Notes: generated by a model from the letters alone, not told the origin. 64,000 nt of DNA from Callorhinus ursinus (GCF_003265705.1 NW_020312859.1:2274755-2338754); one strand, 5' to 3'; shown: positions 36,351 through 48,109, numbered from the stretch's first letter. Numbers and translations: made by a program.

Positions 36351-37202
36351 AAAAAGTCATTTTCATTTGATCTTCAGTATTTTTTGGAATAGGAGCTCAT
36401 ATACACCCCAGCTAAACTTTCTTTCATTGTTTAGTTTGCAATTCTCTTAAAAGAGAAATTATAAATTAATTCTGTTGAAATTTTGACAGTAAAAATAGAA
36501 TAAAATTTTTATGGCAGGATGGGGTTGGTTCAAGCCCAATGTGGACATATACATATCCAGAAGATTTACAGCAAGAATCCCAGTGCTGAATGCCACTAAG
36601 TGCCAGACAGGTTGGTTAATGCAAATGAATGAAATTGGCCAGACACTGAGAAGACCTGGACCTAAGGAGGGCAGCTGCCGCTCAGCTCCACACAACTGTC
36701 CTCCAACCATGTAGGTTTATTATGACTGGCTCTTCTATGTTTTCAAAATAAGCCAGCGAGCCAACATTTCATTTAAAAGTTCTCAAGTTTTAAATACAGG
36801 CAGCTACTGAAAGATTTGTGAGCCCTGTATAGGGCACACAAGAAGGTCTGTGGGCTGGATGCTGCCAGTTTGTGAGCTCTGGTGTAGAGGGCGTGGTCTC
36901 AGGCCCTCCTCCCACACGGGCCAGGCGTCATCCAGGCTGGGCAATGTGTTCACCCACTCATGGTGCTCACGGCCACTCCCGCCAGCAGTCACCTCCTTCC
37001 AGAATGGAAAGCATGCTCTCTAAAGACCCATTAAAGCCCCTCTGCATAAGCAGCTTGCCCGCTGAAACAAGTTCTCCACCAGTGATGCTAGTCTGGGAAA
37101 ACTACGGCAGAGAGAAGTGAAGTCTTCTAACACGGGAACTACCGATCCGAAAATAATGATTAGAATGACTGGACTTTCAGGATCACTAACTACTATAACA
37201 TT

Positions 37203-37222
37203 TAAAAAAAAAAAAAAAAAAA
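37203..37222 (+). repeat. Poly-A run
   Basis: About 20 A with no recognisable retroelement body upstream. Confidence 0.85.
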
Positions 37223-38181
37223 GGAAACTACACCTAGGAATACAGATTTGAGGATTCTGAAGCTTTCTGTCACAATGATGATATCTGGTATCCAGAAGTT
37301 ATTTCATCTTTGCCTAGAGACTCACTACACTGAGAAAATCAGTCCTTACAAATATGCCGAAGACAACCACGTGGGCAACAGATAAGAACGAAAATGATTC
37401 AAATCTCATGAGTCGACTAATAACTGAGTGAATAGCTTATCGTAACAGGTGATGCTAAACAAGTAAATGAGGGCACACGTGATAAAGCAAATGAAGCTGG
37501 GCTCTACTGCGGCTTCAGTGGCTCATCAGCTAACCAGCCTCAGGCGAGTTATTCTGGTCCTCAAGCGATCTCCTTTGCTAGCAGTATAAACTGTGGCCTT
37601 CCTGCTACTGGACAACAGTAGACATTAGGTTATGGAAGAAGGATGTCATTACCTGGAAGGCCAGTGAGTAGGAGAATGAAAAGCCAGGCCTAGAAAGGCC
37701 TCCCAGAATCCAGTTATGACACCCAATCTGAGTTCTTTGATAAACAACAACAGAACCATGACAGAATTTAAGAGTGTAAAAGTTAAAAATCCTTAAAGAG
37801 AACATTCTTTTCCAAAAATATTCAGAAAAGGAATGCAGAGTCCTCAGCTTACTTTTTCCCCCAATTTTTTATTGCCTCTACTCATTAAATCTCCGTGAAC
37901 ATTAACAAGTGTCTGTGGTTGAGGGAGAATGTTCCACTGCAGAGAAAGGAAAAACACAGCCAGTTTTTCATAAGAAACTGTGGAGCAATTTAATATTCAT
38001 CCTCAGGCAAAATTCAGAGTAATCCTCTCAGAGGGCCTAAAATTAGGATAATGATTAGCAAAACAGCAAAGATGCTACAAACCAGCATGAACTGCCCTCT
38101 GGTCTAACTCTTAAATAGAAAGTCACAATCCCAAATAAATGATGAAAGACACTGTGTCCTCACTCGATGAGTATTTCTTTT

Positions 38182-38378
38182 TTTTCTTTTTAAGATTTTA
38201 TTCATTTATTTGACAGAGAGAGACACAGTGAGAGAGGGAACACAAGCAGGGGGAGCAGGAGAGGGAGAAGCAGGCTTCCCACGGAGCAGGGAGCCCAATG
38301 CAGGGCTCGATCCCAGGACCCTGGGATCATGACCTGAGCCGAAGGCAGACGCTTAACAACTGAGCCACCCAGGCGCCC
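38182..38378 (-). mobile_element. CAN-SINE, young copy beside exon 10
   Basis: Reverse copy with a perfect 19-bp target-site duplication CTCGATGAGTATTTCTTTT (38163-38181 and 38379-38397). It ends about 300 bases from exon 10, in sense with STK4. Confidence 0.98.
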
Positions 38379-38679
38379 CTCGATGAGTATTTCTTTTACC
38401 ATTAACGATTCCAAGCTTGACAAAAAGAAAAATGGCAAGTGAATAAAGGATTTTTAAAGCAAAGAAGATGCCACTAATCAGGAGCCCCAGAACTGCTCAA
38501 ATGTCAGTCAAAGTGTCATCTCAAACTCACAAGGCCCCGGGCTGTTGCCGGCATGGCCAGGGGCTTGCACCGCCTAGGAAAATGCTCTGGCACTTTCGGT
38601 GAAGTGCCAGAAGTGGGTGTGTGATATGGCAAATAACCCTCCCCGGCAGACACAACCCTCTACTTCCAGCACTACTTAC

Positions 38680-38837
38680 AAACTCATAGTCTCCATCCTG
38701 CGGCACTTTCCAATCTGAGGAGTTCCTCAGGGGACCAGGTACACTCTGGCCGAAGCTGTTGATCTGATTTTCCTTTTCTTTTTGTTCAAAGTATTCAAGG
38801 AAAGATGGTTTGGCAGGCTGCATGGTTTCTTCCCTTC
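38680..38837 (-). CDS. STK4: STK4 (MST1) exon 10: linker preceding the SARAH domain
   Basis: The exon is 158 bases and encodes residues 384-435 (human numbering), with the first two bases completing the split Arg383 codon. It contains REETMQPAKPSFLEYFEQKE near its start and ends GDYEF. Thr387 followed by Met is one of the TM autophosphorylation sites; in human MST1 it is also a reported AKT site. The Gly-Asp-Tyr-Glu-Phe end leads into the SARAH helix of the next exon. The acceptor is TTTCAG and the donor is GTAAGT (reverse complement of 38674-38679). The residues MQPAKPSFLEYF are diagnostic of STK4 and exclude STK3, whose equivalent reads PSFMDYF. No frameshift or stop is seen. It is separated from the last exon by 37 kb of repeat-rich intron. 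Confidence 0.98.
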
Positions 38838-39340
38838 CTGAAAGCCAAGAACAATAAAAGGTGAAAAATGGTATCTTCGATTTCAGAGAAGTTTAATAAA
38901 TACATCTATCTCCAGATTGGCTTCAGCCTCTGTGTTAGTGGCTTTTTGTTAAATAAGGACTCCTACGAGAGTCTAGTGAAAACCACAGGAAAATGCACAA
39001 ATGCTCACTCCAGATGCTTCTCGTAGAATTTCAGAGGATTTATGGGCCCCCTAAAATACATGCAAATATTTCCCCAGAGCCCCCTTTTTCTGGGTGGAGA
39101 GATTTGGGTGGAGGTAACAACTCTGAGTAAGCTGCAAATAGTACTTTGTGGGTCTCCTATAGCAAAAAGTTCCCATGATATTTAGACTGAAAACAGAGAA
39201 GCGAGTAAAGATATTGACTTATCATCTATGTATACAACATTTTCTATAGCTAATGGAGTAGGGGAGGGGATAATACAGTAGAGTGACTTCCCTTTGATAT
39301 TCTCATGATCTGATTGGACTAATAAGAAAAATATGCACAC

Positions 39341-39558
39341 GGGGCGCCTGGGTGGCTCAGCCGTTAAGTGTCTGCCTTCGGCTCAGGTCATGATCCCAGA
39401 GTCCTGGGATCGAGCCCCACATCGGACTCCCTGCTCAGCGGGAAACCTGCTTCTCCCTCTCCCACTCCCCCTGCTTGTGTTCCCTCTCTGTCAAATAAAT
39501 AAAATCTTAAAAAAAAAAAAAAAAAAAGGCAGACTGCTTCTGCTCTAAAAAAAAAAAA
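39341..39558 (+). mobile_element. CAN-SINE with split poly-A tail
   Basis: The body is standard, but the tail is poly-A, then 19 unrelated bases (39528-39546), then a second poly-A. The likely target-site duplication AAGAAAAATA lies at 39324-39333 and after the second tail at 39559-39568. Confidence 0.93.
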
Positions 39559-40879
39559 AAGAAAAATAGGCATGAAAACACAAATATAAGCAAATCATAC
39601 TCCATCCACTCCAGGAAATATTATGTAAATTTTAAAACCCTGTTTACAAATGGCTTACAATAAAGCTAGAAGTTGAAGATAAGATACAATATTATATAGA
39701 GAGTATGATCTCAACTCTGTAAAATCATATACATAGGAGAAAAAAAAGAGTGGAGGAAAATATACCAAAATGTTAACAGGATTTGTCTCTCATAGTAGAT
39801 CTCAAGACCTCACTCTTGAGAGGAGATCTTGCAAGCCGGGGTGGTCAGGGAAGACTGGTAGGGGGTGCTTAGGTTGGGTCCCAAAAATCCCTGAGGAAAG
39901 AATTAGCAGTTATTAGCAGCAGTTGGCAAATGGAGAATACAGCAGTTACTGGTTGGGAACTGGTGGTGAAAAGAGTAATTTTACCTGGCATGCCTTAACA
40001 CCCTAGCTAGCTGAATGTACCTACTTCACAGAAGTTCTGCTTCTGATTAGTATTCTAATACTGAGAAGTATGGAAGTTTTTTCCAGGGCTTTCCATGAAC
40101 ATATGGGTTTATACTGCCCTTTTCCCCAGTAACCAGGAAAAGAGAGCAGCAGGTACAGAGCCCTAAGAAGTGGATGGGGAGGGGTCTAGAAGATAAAGAC
40201 CAGCATCCTTGTTCCATCCTGCAGACATCCTTGGTCCAGCATTCTTCTCTCCCAATGTCTGCTGGTCCAGCTTCAAGCTAGCACCCTGACTGCCTCTCAG
40301 ACGTTTGTCATCTCACTTTAACCACTGCCAAGTTCAAGGGCAGCCAATCCTAGATTTGTCCACTTCCAGATGCTGCCAAAAGCCTACTTCACTGTTGCCT
40401 CCTCACTTATTAGTGATGAAACACAGTGTTTACTAAGACCAGTCAATGATTATATGCTGAATGTGTGTTGTTTTGTTTGTTCTAGGTGCAATATTAAGTG
40501 CTTTTCATGCTTATTTTACTTAATCTTAAGTTTAAGGTATTATTTCATAATCTAGTTCTGAAGGAACTACAACAAAATAAAACTTGTCCAAGTGGAGGTG
40601 TTTTGGGTTTGCTGACCAGTCCTTTTGTTCAGTGCCCTCCTCTGGGCCCACAACCAACCCCGCGGCAAGCCTACACCCAGTCCTACACATACAGCGAGAG
40701 TGTTTAGCGAGCTCCCAGAAGCACACAACCGTGGCAATGGCACCAACTGCCGCTGCAGACAGCAGCCCGTGCTCTTTCATACGGAATCTCCCGCTAGACG
40801 GGCCAACCGGCTGAACAGAACAGAAAGTCCTGAAACAAAACAAGAGAGCCCACATGGCTTTCCAAACAGCTAGTTACTT

Positions 40880-41250
40880 AGAAAAAGACTGAACTGGATC
40901 CACACCTCACACCTTTAACCAGGAAAAGTCCACATGGGTAAGAGCTCTGACTGTAAGCACAGGAACCATAAATACTACAAGAAAACTTGTGTGGATGCAC
41001 TTGAAACCTGGGTGTGGTTTCTGACTATGACAAACCCAGATGCAATGAAAAATGGATAAATAAAAGCCTTTTGTGTGAAGAAAACACATTTTTAAAAATT
41101 AGTAAGCACACATATAAGCCAAGACAAAAGACAAATGGTGAACTGGATGAAAATATGTGCAACAAGTACCTTAAATTTTTTTGAAGAAAATTCTTTAAAA
41201 TTTCTCAAGAGTTCTTGGTTTTAGGCAGATAAGCTCCTACACACAGACAT

Positions 41251-41295
<45 letters not shown>

Positions 41296-41365
41296 ATTCC
41301 TAAATCTACCAAAAGATGACCCAAAAAAGGTAGAAAAATGGGCTAAAGACTTGAAAGGATAGTAT
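40880..41365 (+). mobile_element. L1 ORF2 fragment (degenerate)
   Basis: L1-like text 'gaaccataaatactacaaga', 'caaacccagatgcaatgaaa' and 'aaaatgggctaaagacttga'. It contains a (CA)n tract and is not coding. Confidence 0.6.
41252..41293. repeat. (AC)n microsatellite
   Basis: About 20 uninterrupted AC units. Confidence 0.97.
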
Positions 41366-41884
41366 AGTTGACCCTTGAACAAAGGCACCGACCCCCATGC
41401 AGTTGAAAATCACGTATAACTTCTGACTCCCCCAAAACTTAACTATTTGTAGCCTGCTGTTGACTGAAGCCTTACTGAAAACATAAACAGTCGATGAACA
41501 TACATTTTGTATGTTGGAAGTATTATATACTGTATTCTTATTTTTTTTTAAGTTTTTATTTATTTGACAGAGAGAGACACAGCGAGAGAGGGAACACAAG
41601 CAGGCGGAGTGGGAGAGGGAGAAGCAGGCTTCCCGCCCAGCAGGGAGCCCGATGTGGGACTCGATCCCAGTACCCTGGGATCATGACCTGAGCCGAAGGC
41701 AGACGCTTAATGACTGAGCCACCCAGGCGCCCCTACTGCATACTTATAATAAAGGAAGCTAGAGAAAAGAAAAAGAAAGTCCTAAGGAAAAGAAAATACA
41801 TTTATAGTACTATACTGTATTTACCGAAAAAATCTGCATATAAGTGGACCCACAGAGTTCAACCCCATGTGATCAACTGTATAC
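41364..41884. mobile_element. Non-autonomous DNA transposon with terminal inverted repeats, split by a CAN-SINE
   Basis: The left end TAGTTGACCCTTGAAC and the right end (reverse complement of GATCAACTGTA at 41871-41881) form an imperfect inverted pair beside TA dinucleotides, as in Tc1/mariner-Tigger targets. A CAN-SINE occupies 41542-41733. Confidence 0.65.
41542..41733 (-). mobile_element. CAN-SINE inserted in a DNA transposon
   Basis: Reverse copy with target-site duplication TACTGTATTCTTAT at 41528-41541 and 41734-41747 (two mismatches). Confidence 0.96.
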
Positions 41885-42269
41885 ACACAAAGATATCCAA
41901 TTAGTCCTTAAACATGAAAAAAAATGCTTAAGTTCACACACGGTAAGAGAAACTCAAATCAAACCTATTTAGAGATGTGATTTGTTACATTTCAAAAGGG
42001 CAAAAATTCAAAAGCCTGACAACACCCTACCTGTTGGTAAGCCTGTGGGGACACAGGCACACTCATCCATCGCCGAATCGGTGTGCAAAATAGTACAAGC
42101 TCTACAAAGGGGATGTGGCAATAGCTGAACATCAAAGTACGAAATGGGGAAGGTACGAAGAATCTGGGTGTGTTGTATTTGAACTGGAGGTATGAACATG
42201 ACCTCATGCTTAAAAAAAAAAATTCCAAGCATCTTTCATTAAAAAGCCTTAAAGCAATACCACCCCATT

Positions 42270-42500
42270 ATCAATGAGCACAGCTGGTACTCAGATCTTG
42301 GTTTGCAAATACCATCTCCCACTCAAAGGAACTAAGGCTTCTTAAGGAAAATAGCTGACTCCAGGTCTAGGGCAGGAAAAGTACCAAGTGGGCCTGGAAC
42401 ATCTTTTGTGCCATAAAAAGCAAGCAATTTCTCAAAAACTAATGGGTACATATGAACAGGAATTAGGAGCCACCGTAGGGGCTCCCACTGGTAAATTTTC
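42270..42500 (+). repeat. Unclassified interspersed repeat, copy B
   Basis: It shares ordered blocks with 28697-29290: 'caatgagcacagctggtact', 'aaataccatctcccactcaa', 'ccaggtctagggcaggaaaa', 'gggcctggaacatctt'. Family unknown to me. Confidence 0.5.
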
Positions 42501-43789
42501 GGACACTTTCAGGACCAAAAAGATCTCACTGAATAAAAAGGACCTATGAGCTCAGAGTAACAATCGAACAGTGAAGGGGTATGGGAGAGAACGGTACTGT
42601 CAAGAGATTATACCACTTGACAACTGTATTATCGGAACAAAAGAGAATATCCTCTTTTTTTGAGAAATACACACAGATTCTCTCCTTTCTTAGAAAATAC
42701 ACAATGTTTGAGAGTAAGCTGCATATACCACACACCAACCTCTCATTACTTCTGTCATTTCATACTTGTTTACCGATTCATCTTTAAATGTGCAGAGAAA
42801 TGACTGAAATGAGTTCATCAATAAAAATGGCAACTCTGGCTAAAATAACAGGTAATTTAAAATATGTTCTGTGGAATTGTTACAAAAACCACAAAGACTT
42901 TATTTTCTTAAAGCATCATACCCAACAATAAAAATTGTATAATTGGTACTCTATATTTCTATGATGCTTCATTTGTTCCTTTCAGTTGCAATACAGGTGG
43001 ATCTTGGAAATCCAAGTCTCTAAACCAGAGATGAAACATTAAAGATAACCTTTCTGTGGCTTAATTCTAAACCATATCATAAAAATCAAAGGAATGTTTG
43101 TTAAACAAGAGTATAATCATTTGTCTAATTTCTATCACTGTTTAGATGAGAAAATGAAACACTTTTCTTTATATTTGAGTTTTTTCTCTTATTTGATGAC
43201 GACAGCCCTTACCAGGTCAGTTGAAACCTTCTAATATTGTTGAAGGTAAGTCACCATTATTTGTCTCTTTCAACAGCTAAGGGTCAGAAGTAAGAAACTA
43301 TCTAAAACATCTTTGCTTTCACCTTTTGATATTAATACCAGGGACTTGATTATACCTGATATTGATTAGAGACCAAAGCTCCAAAAACTAGACAGAATTT
43401 TGTAATAAGAGAGTTTTGATCTAATCACACATTCAGACATGAGCTGGAAGTAAAATTCACACATGTATACAAAATGTAATTATAGTCAAATGATTAAATG
43501 CTCACATGTACCAGATTACAAAAAAGCTAAAGTTGACTTTGGAGACAGCACTAAAAAAATCCCTATCCTGGGGTTCAAAGATCTAATTTTGGTCCTGGGA
43601 AAACCATAGGTTCTGAGCTACAAAAAGAGGCCACTGGACCATTACTTCCTATGTCCCTTTGCAGCTCTGAAAATTTCGTAATTCTACGAATTGGCAGTTT
43701 ATGCTGAGTTACCAATAAGCACTGAAAAACAGTTCTCATCTCCACAGGGATCGTGACACTTGATGACCTCTAATCTAAAATGTGCCACA

Positions 43790-44005
43790 GGGGCGCCTGG
43801 GTGGCTCAGTCGGTTGAGTGTCTGACTCTTAGTTTCAGCTCAGGTCATGATCTCAGGGTCCTGGGTTCAAGCCCCACGTCGAGCCCCATGTTGGGCTTCT
43901 GTGCTCAGCACAGAGTCTGCTTGTGCCTCTCCCCCTGCTCCTCCCTTGCTCATACATGCTCCCTCTCTCTTTCGAATAAGTAAATAAAACCTTTAATAAA
44001 TAAAT
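43790..44005 (+). mobile_element. CAN-SINE, older subtype
   Basis: It differs from most copies by 'gactcttagtttcagctcag' after the head and a duplicated 'gagccccatgttgggcttct' middle. Target-site duplication AAAATGTGCCACA at 43777-43789 and a copy with one mismatch after the tail. Confidence 0.95.
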
Positions 44006-44639
44006 AAAATATGGCACAACTGAGATGTGTGTGGGCATAAGTCAAAGACCAGACCAAAGCACAAAACAGTTAGGACTTAACAAGATACTTGTGACAAGAC
44101 TGTCTCTGACTCTGAGTTTTGTTGTTGTTGTTAGTGGGATTATTTTGGAGGGAAGGCAGGAGCAAGGAAGTCTTTCTTAAAACAGGTGGAAGAAGTGACC
44201 AAATTTCCTTGGCCCAAATTGTAATAAAGATATCACCTGGAGATGCTGGTTATAAAAATGTTTTATATAACTAAAGCTGAAGACATGAATGAATCAACTG
44301 GTAGGGGAAGCCAACTCAACTGGCAGGAATCAGCATGCATTCCCTCAAAAAAAAAACAGGTGTATTTGTGATTCCTGTATTTAGTGATTCCAGAAATTAA
44401 CTGCCTGCATCACAATGTTCTTTCTTTATGTGTTAAGAGTGCTTCTTGGATTAGGTTCATATGGAGCAGTCAGTGCTCCTGTTGTGACCAACATTTTCTT
44501 AATAACTCTGTAATTAGTTATAGCACCTGTTCTCACTCTGGTTTTAGAGACTGATAATTCTCAGTAACTATATATGCATTACTATAATAATTAACATCTC
44601 AGATAGAATGTTTGCAAAAACTGGCCATGATGGTTTCTG

Positions 44640-45015
44640 CCCAGTATCCTTGGTATCCTCGCCCATTATTAGTGCCCTCCCACAAAGGACTCTGGGCCTG
44701 GCCATGTGACTGACTTTGTTCACTGAAACAATAGCAAAAGTCTTACAAGCAGGGACTTGAGAATGCTTGCCCATCCTACTACCATGTGAATAAATCTGAG
44801 TGAGCCTGCTGGATGGCAAAATACCACGGGGCGTGAGGCCCTAGTCAACAGACTCTCTTAGTTGAGGTCTTCATGTGTCAGCCAGCCCCCGCCACCATCC
44901 AGCAGCTGGCCCCAAGCTTGGGAAGGCAGTTGTGTTCATCACTCTAGCACCAATGCTGCGCGGCAAGACCACTAGGTTTGAAGTGGTTTGTTATGATGCA
45001 GCAAAAACTAACTGA
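44640..45015 (+). mobile_element. MLT1-like LTR (ERVL-MaLR), solo relic
   Basis: Ordered blocks of an MLT1 LTR: 'gactctgggcctggccatgt', 'gagcctgctggatggcaaaa', 'tcatgtgtcagccagccccc' and the end 'gtttgttatgatgcagcaaa'. It is non-coding and no internal retroviral region is seen. Confidence 0.65.
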
Positions 45016-45089
45016 GATGATCTCTCCCCCCAACCCACACACAACTTTGTATCTACAAAAAGAGTTCTATTCTTTGAGAACTCAGGTTC

Positions 45090-45375
45090 AAATTCAACTA
45101 AGGTTTACTGAACACCTTCTAAGTTTCAGACTTTTTACTAGGTGCTTTCGCATGATGTTCCCATCCAAACTTCAAGGAGGGAGGGGGGAGGACCCGCACT
45201 TATCAGGCACCCAAGTACTAGGCGATGTAGCATTTCACTTAATCCTCAAACCTTTAGAGGTATGTATTATTATTTCCACCTAACAGATGAGAAATCTGCC
45301 TACGATTATGTAGCCAGTTACCAACAAGGATAGAATATGGACCCTGATCATCAGATTCTAAGTCTTGGGAGCTGC
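45090..45375 (-). mobile_element. MIR element
   Basis: Blocks 'gtttactgaacaccttctaa', 'tttcacttaatcctcaaacc' and 'cctaacagatgagaaatctg', with extra sequence between. Confidence 0.65.
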
Positions 45376-45414
45376 ACCTCAGACCGCAAATTCTCTGAAA
45401 TCAAAATGAAAACT

Positions 45415-45616
45415 TTTTTTTTTTAAAGATTTTATTTATTTATTTGACAGAGACAGAGACAGTGAGAGCAGGAACACAAGCAGGGGGAGTGGGAGAGGGA
45501 GAAGCAGGTTCCCCGCTGAGCAGGGAGCCCGATGCGGGGCTCGATCCCAGGACCCTGGGATCATGACCTGAGCTGAAGGCAGCCGCTTCACGACCCCGAG
45601 CCACCCAGGCGCCCCT
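45415..45616 (-). mobile_element. CAN-SINE
   Basis: Reverse copy with target-site duplication AAAATGAAAACT at 45403-45414 and 45617-45628. Confidence 0.97.
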
Positions 45617-46180
45617 AAAATGAAAACTCTTGACATGTCAGAACTGCCACTAAGTTGAGTGTAGAAAGAGTGCGGGAATGGAATTTTCCCAGAAAGCTTG
45701 TCTTTGAAATTTTCTTTTAGCACTCCTGAGCTGGATGATCAAGTGTGCTGGACAACAGCCTGTCAGTACTGAAAAGCATAAGAGAATCAGTCCAAGCTGA
45801 TTAAAGGCAATGCTGTCCCCAGGGCTTCAGCTGGCTGGTGGGCTTTTTGTTTCAATGTGAGCTAGGGTAATTTTTCAGATGTATCCCAGGAAATGAAGAC
45901 GTTCAGCTGAATGATAATGTCAGAAACCTGAAGCCATAGGGAGAATGGACTGAGCAGAAAAGTCAAACTTCCCAAACAGCCATCTCTTGCTCTGGTTCTT
46001 TCATCTGACACAGGAAATGCATGAATTCCTGTACTATGACTGACCCATTTTTCTTTGCAAGCAGCATACAGCAAACTCAATGGAAATCTGTCTAAGCTCA
46101 CAGACCGGGGGTGAAGTCATGAGCAACTGTATCCCATACTCACTTTTCTTTGAAAAATGCTATATAAAAACAGAAGGACC

Positions 46181-46386
46181 GGGGTGCCTGGGTGGCTCAG
46201 TCGTTAAGCGTCTGCCTTCGGCTCAGGTCATGATCCCAGGGTCCTGGGATCGAGCCCCGCATCGGGCTCCCTGCTCCATAGGAAGCCTGCTTCTCCCTCT
46301 CCCACTCCCCCTGCTTGTGTTCCCTCTCTTGCTGTGTCTCTCTCTGTCAAATAAATAAATAAAATCTTTTAAAAATAAATAAATAA
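46181..46386 (+). mobile_element. CAN-SINE at the 5' junction of an L1
   Basis: Forward copy with target-site duplication ATAAAAACAGAAGGACC at 46164-46180 and 46387-46403. The same AGAAGGACC word recurs after the L1 at 47274-47282. Confidence 0.97.
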
Positions 46387-46403
46387 ATAAAAACAGAAGG
46401 ACC

Positions 46404-47270
46404 AACAACCCAATGTCCATCAGCTGAAAAATGGATAAATAAAATATGGTATAGCCATACAATAGAATATTATTCCACAATGAAAAGGAATGAAGTACTC
46501 ACACATGCTACAACACAGATGAACCCTAAAAGTATTATGCTAAGTGAAAAGAGCCAGTCACGAAAGACCACATATCCTATGACTCTACAGGAAATGTTCA
46601 GAACAGGCAAATCTGTAGAGACAGAAAGTAGATTAGAAGTCTCCTAGGCCTGTGGGGTGAGTTAGCGGGAAGGCAAGTCACTGCTAATGGATATGGAGTT
46701 TCCTCTGGTGGCAACCAGAATTCTCTAAAATTAGTGTCAGCAAAACAGGGTACTATCCATACAATGGAATTATTCAGCCAAAAAAAGAATAAAGTACTGA
46801 CAGATGCCACAATATGGATAAACCTTGAAAACATGAAGTGGGAGAAGCCAAACACAAAGGCCACATTTTGTATGATTCCAGAAGGGGCAAATTCCATATC
46901 GACAGAAAGCAGACGAATGGTTGCCTGGGGAGAGGGGCAGGGGGGTAACAAGAAGTGACTGCTAACAGGACTATGGGTTTTGGGGGGTGTGAAGAAAATG
47001 TCTGGAATTCAACAGTGGCTATGGCTGCACAACCTTATTAATACCTAAAACCCCACAGAATTTTATTACTTTAAAACGGTAAATTTTATGATAGGTGAAT
47101 CGTAGCTCTCTTTTTTTGTGAATTATATCTCAATTAAAAATACATTTTAAAAAATTAGATTGTGGTGATTGTTGCACAACTTTGTAAACATACTAAAATC
47201 CATTGAATTGTATACTTTAAATGAGTCAATTACATGGTATGTGAGTTACAGATCAATAACTCAATTTTAA
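46404..47270 (+). mobile_element. L1M-type LINE 3' end, split by a second L1
   Basis: L1 3' text 'caatgtccatcagctgaaaa' and 'aatagaatattattccacaa', broken at 46734 and resuming at 47159 with 'attgtggtgattgttgcaca'. Not coding. Confidence 0.85.
46735..47150 (+). mobile_element. L1M-type LINE 3' end nested in another L1
   Basis: A 5'-truncated L1 end ('tacaatggaattattcagcc' to 'atatctcaattaaaaataca') inserted into the L1 above. Short target-site duplication AAAATTAG at 46727-46734 and 47151-47158. Confidence 0.85.
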
Positions 47271-48109
47271 AAAAAGAAGGACCGCTTTCCTCTACAATCT
47301 ACTTTGGTTTCTGGATTCATATGATCTATGACATAATGTCAGGGTAGTCGTAACTGGGAAAGAGCTTGACCAAAAACTGAAGCCCATCTTTTCCTTTGGA
47401 GTGACCACCTGCTGGATGTTCAACTTTATGCCCTTTCGTGTTTATGTTCATTTTTATGACTGTCACTAAGTAAACCATAATGGTCACTACTCTGCCCTTA
47501 ATTTCCACAATAAGAACTCTTTTCTACCTTAAAGAATAGACAGAACCTGTATTTTCTTCTGTTTCATATATGAATATTTGCAAGAAAAAACTTGACAAAT
47601 CCCTCAAATGTTTTCTTCTGTCTTGGAATAATATGCCTTATCAGAGGGTTGTTTGTTCTGATTTTTAATCTAACCTTTATTAGACTTTGTTTCTTATGTG
47701 GTTTTTGTTTTTGTTTTTGTTACTGGGCACCTAAGTGCTTTCCACATTGTAATTCATGTCATTACACAAGTTTCTATCCAAGTGTCTATGTCTGGTCATA
47801 AATATTCCTTTGAATGTTCTTTGAAACCACTATGAACTGCTGGGAATCATAAGTTATAAGATTCCCTGGAGGCCAACTAGAATAACTCTTCCAGTTAACC
47901 AATTTTGGCAACTGCCTCTATGTAAACTGACGTGACCTCTGGGTGGTAGTACTTACTTCTTTAAGTCTGCTGCCATGTATCTATTCAAAGAGATCTAAAT
48001 CCAAATTTTAAAAAGGGTTACTAACGAGAGCAATAGAGGTAGCACACCTAAAAAGATAAAGAAGGTTGACAAGTGAAAATGATCCATACCTTGGTTATTG
48101 CAAACACTT

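Larger units (their letters stand above)
1391..38679 (-). other. STK4: STK4 intron 10 (last intron, 37.3 kb)
   Basis: The donor is GTAAGT at 38679-38674 and the acceptor CTTCTAG abuts 1390. No CAN-SINE occurs from 1391 to about 11998, where MIR and L2 dominate. From 12 kb onwards CAN-SINEs and L1 3' ends appear. Stretches without a recognised element are 1391-1880, 3890-5170, 7400-9620, 10380-11980, 15275-17000, 18145-18700, 21080-21600, 22190-22590, 24100-24500, 26205-27680, 29300-29680, 30730-31120, 34740-35680 and 36360-38160. Two of the unassigned patches are GC-rich and are listed separately. I see no credible nested gene. Confidence 0.9.
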
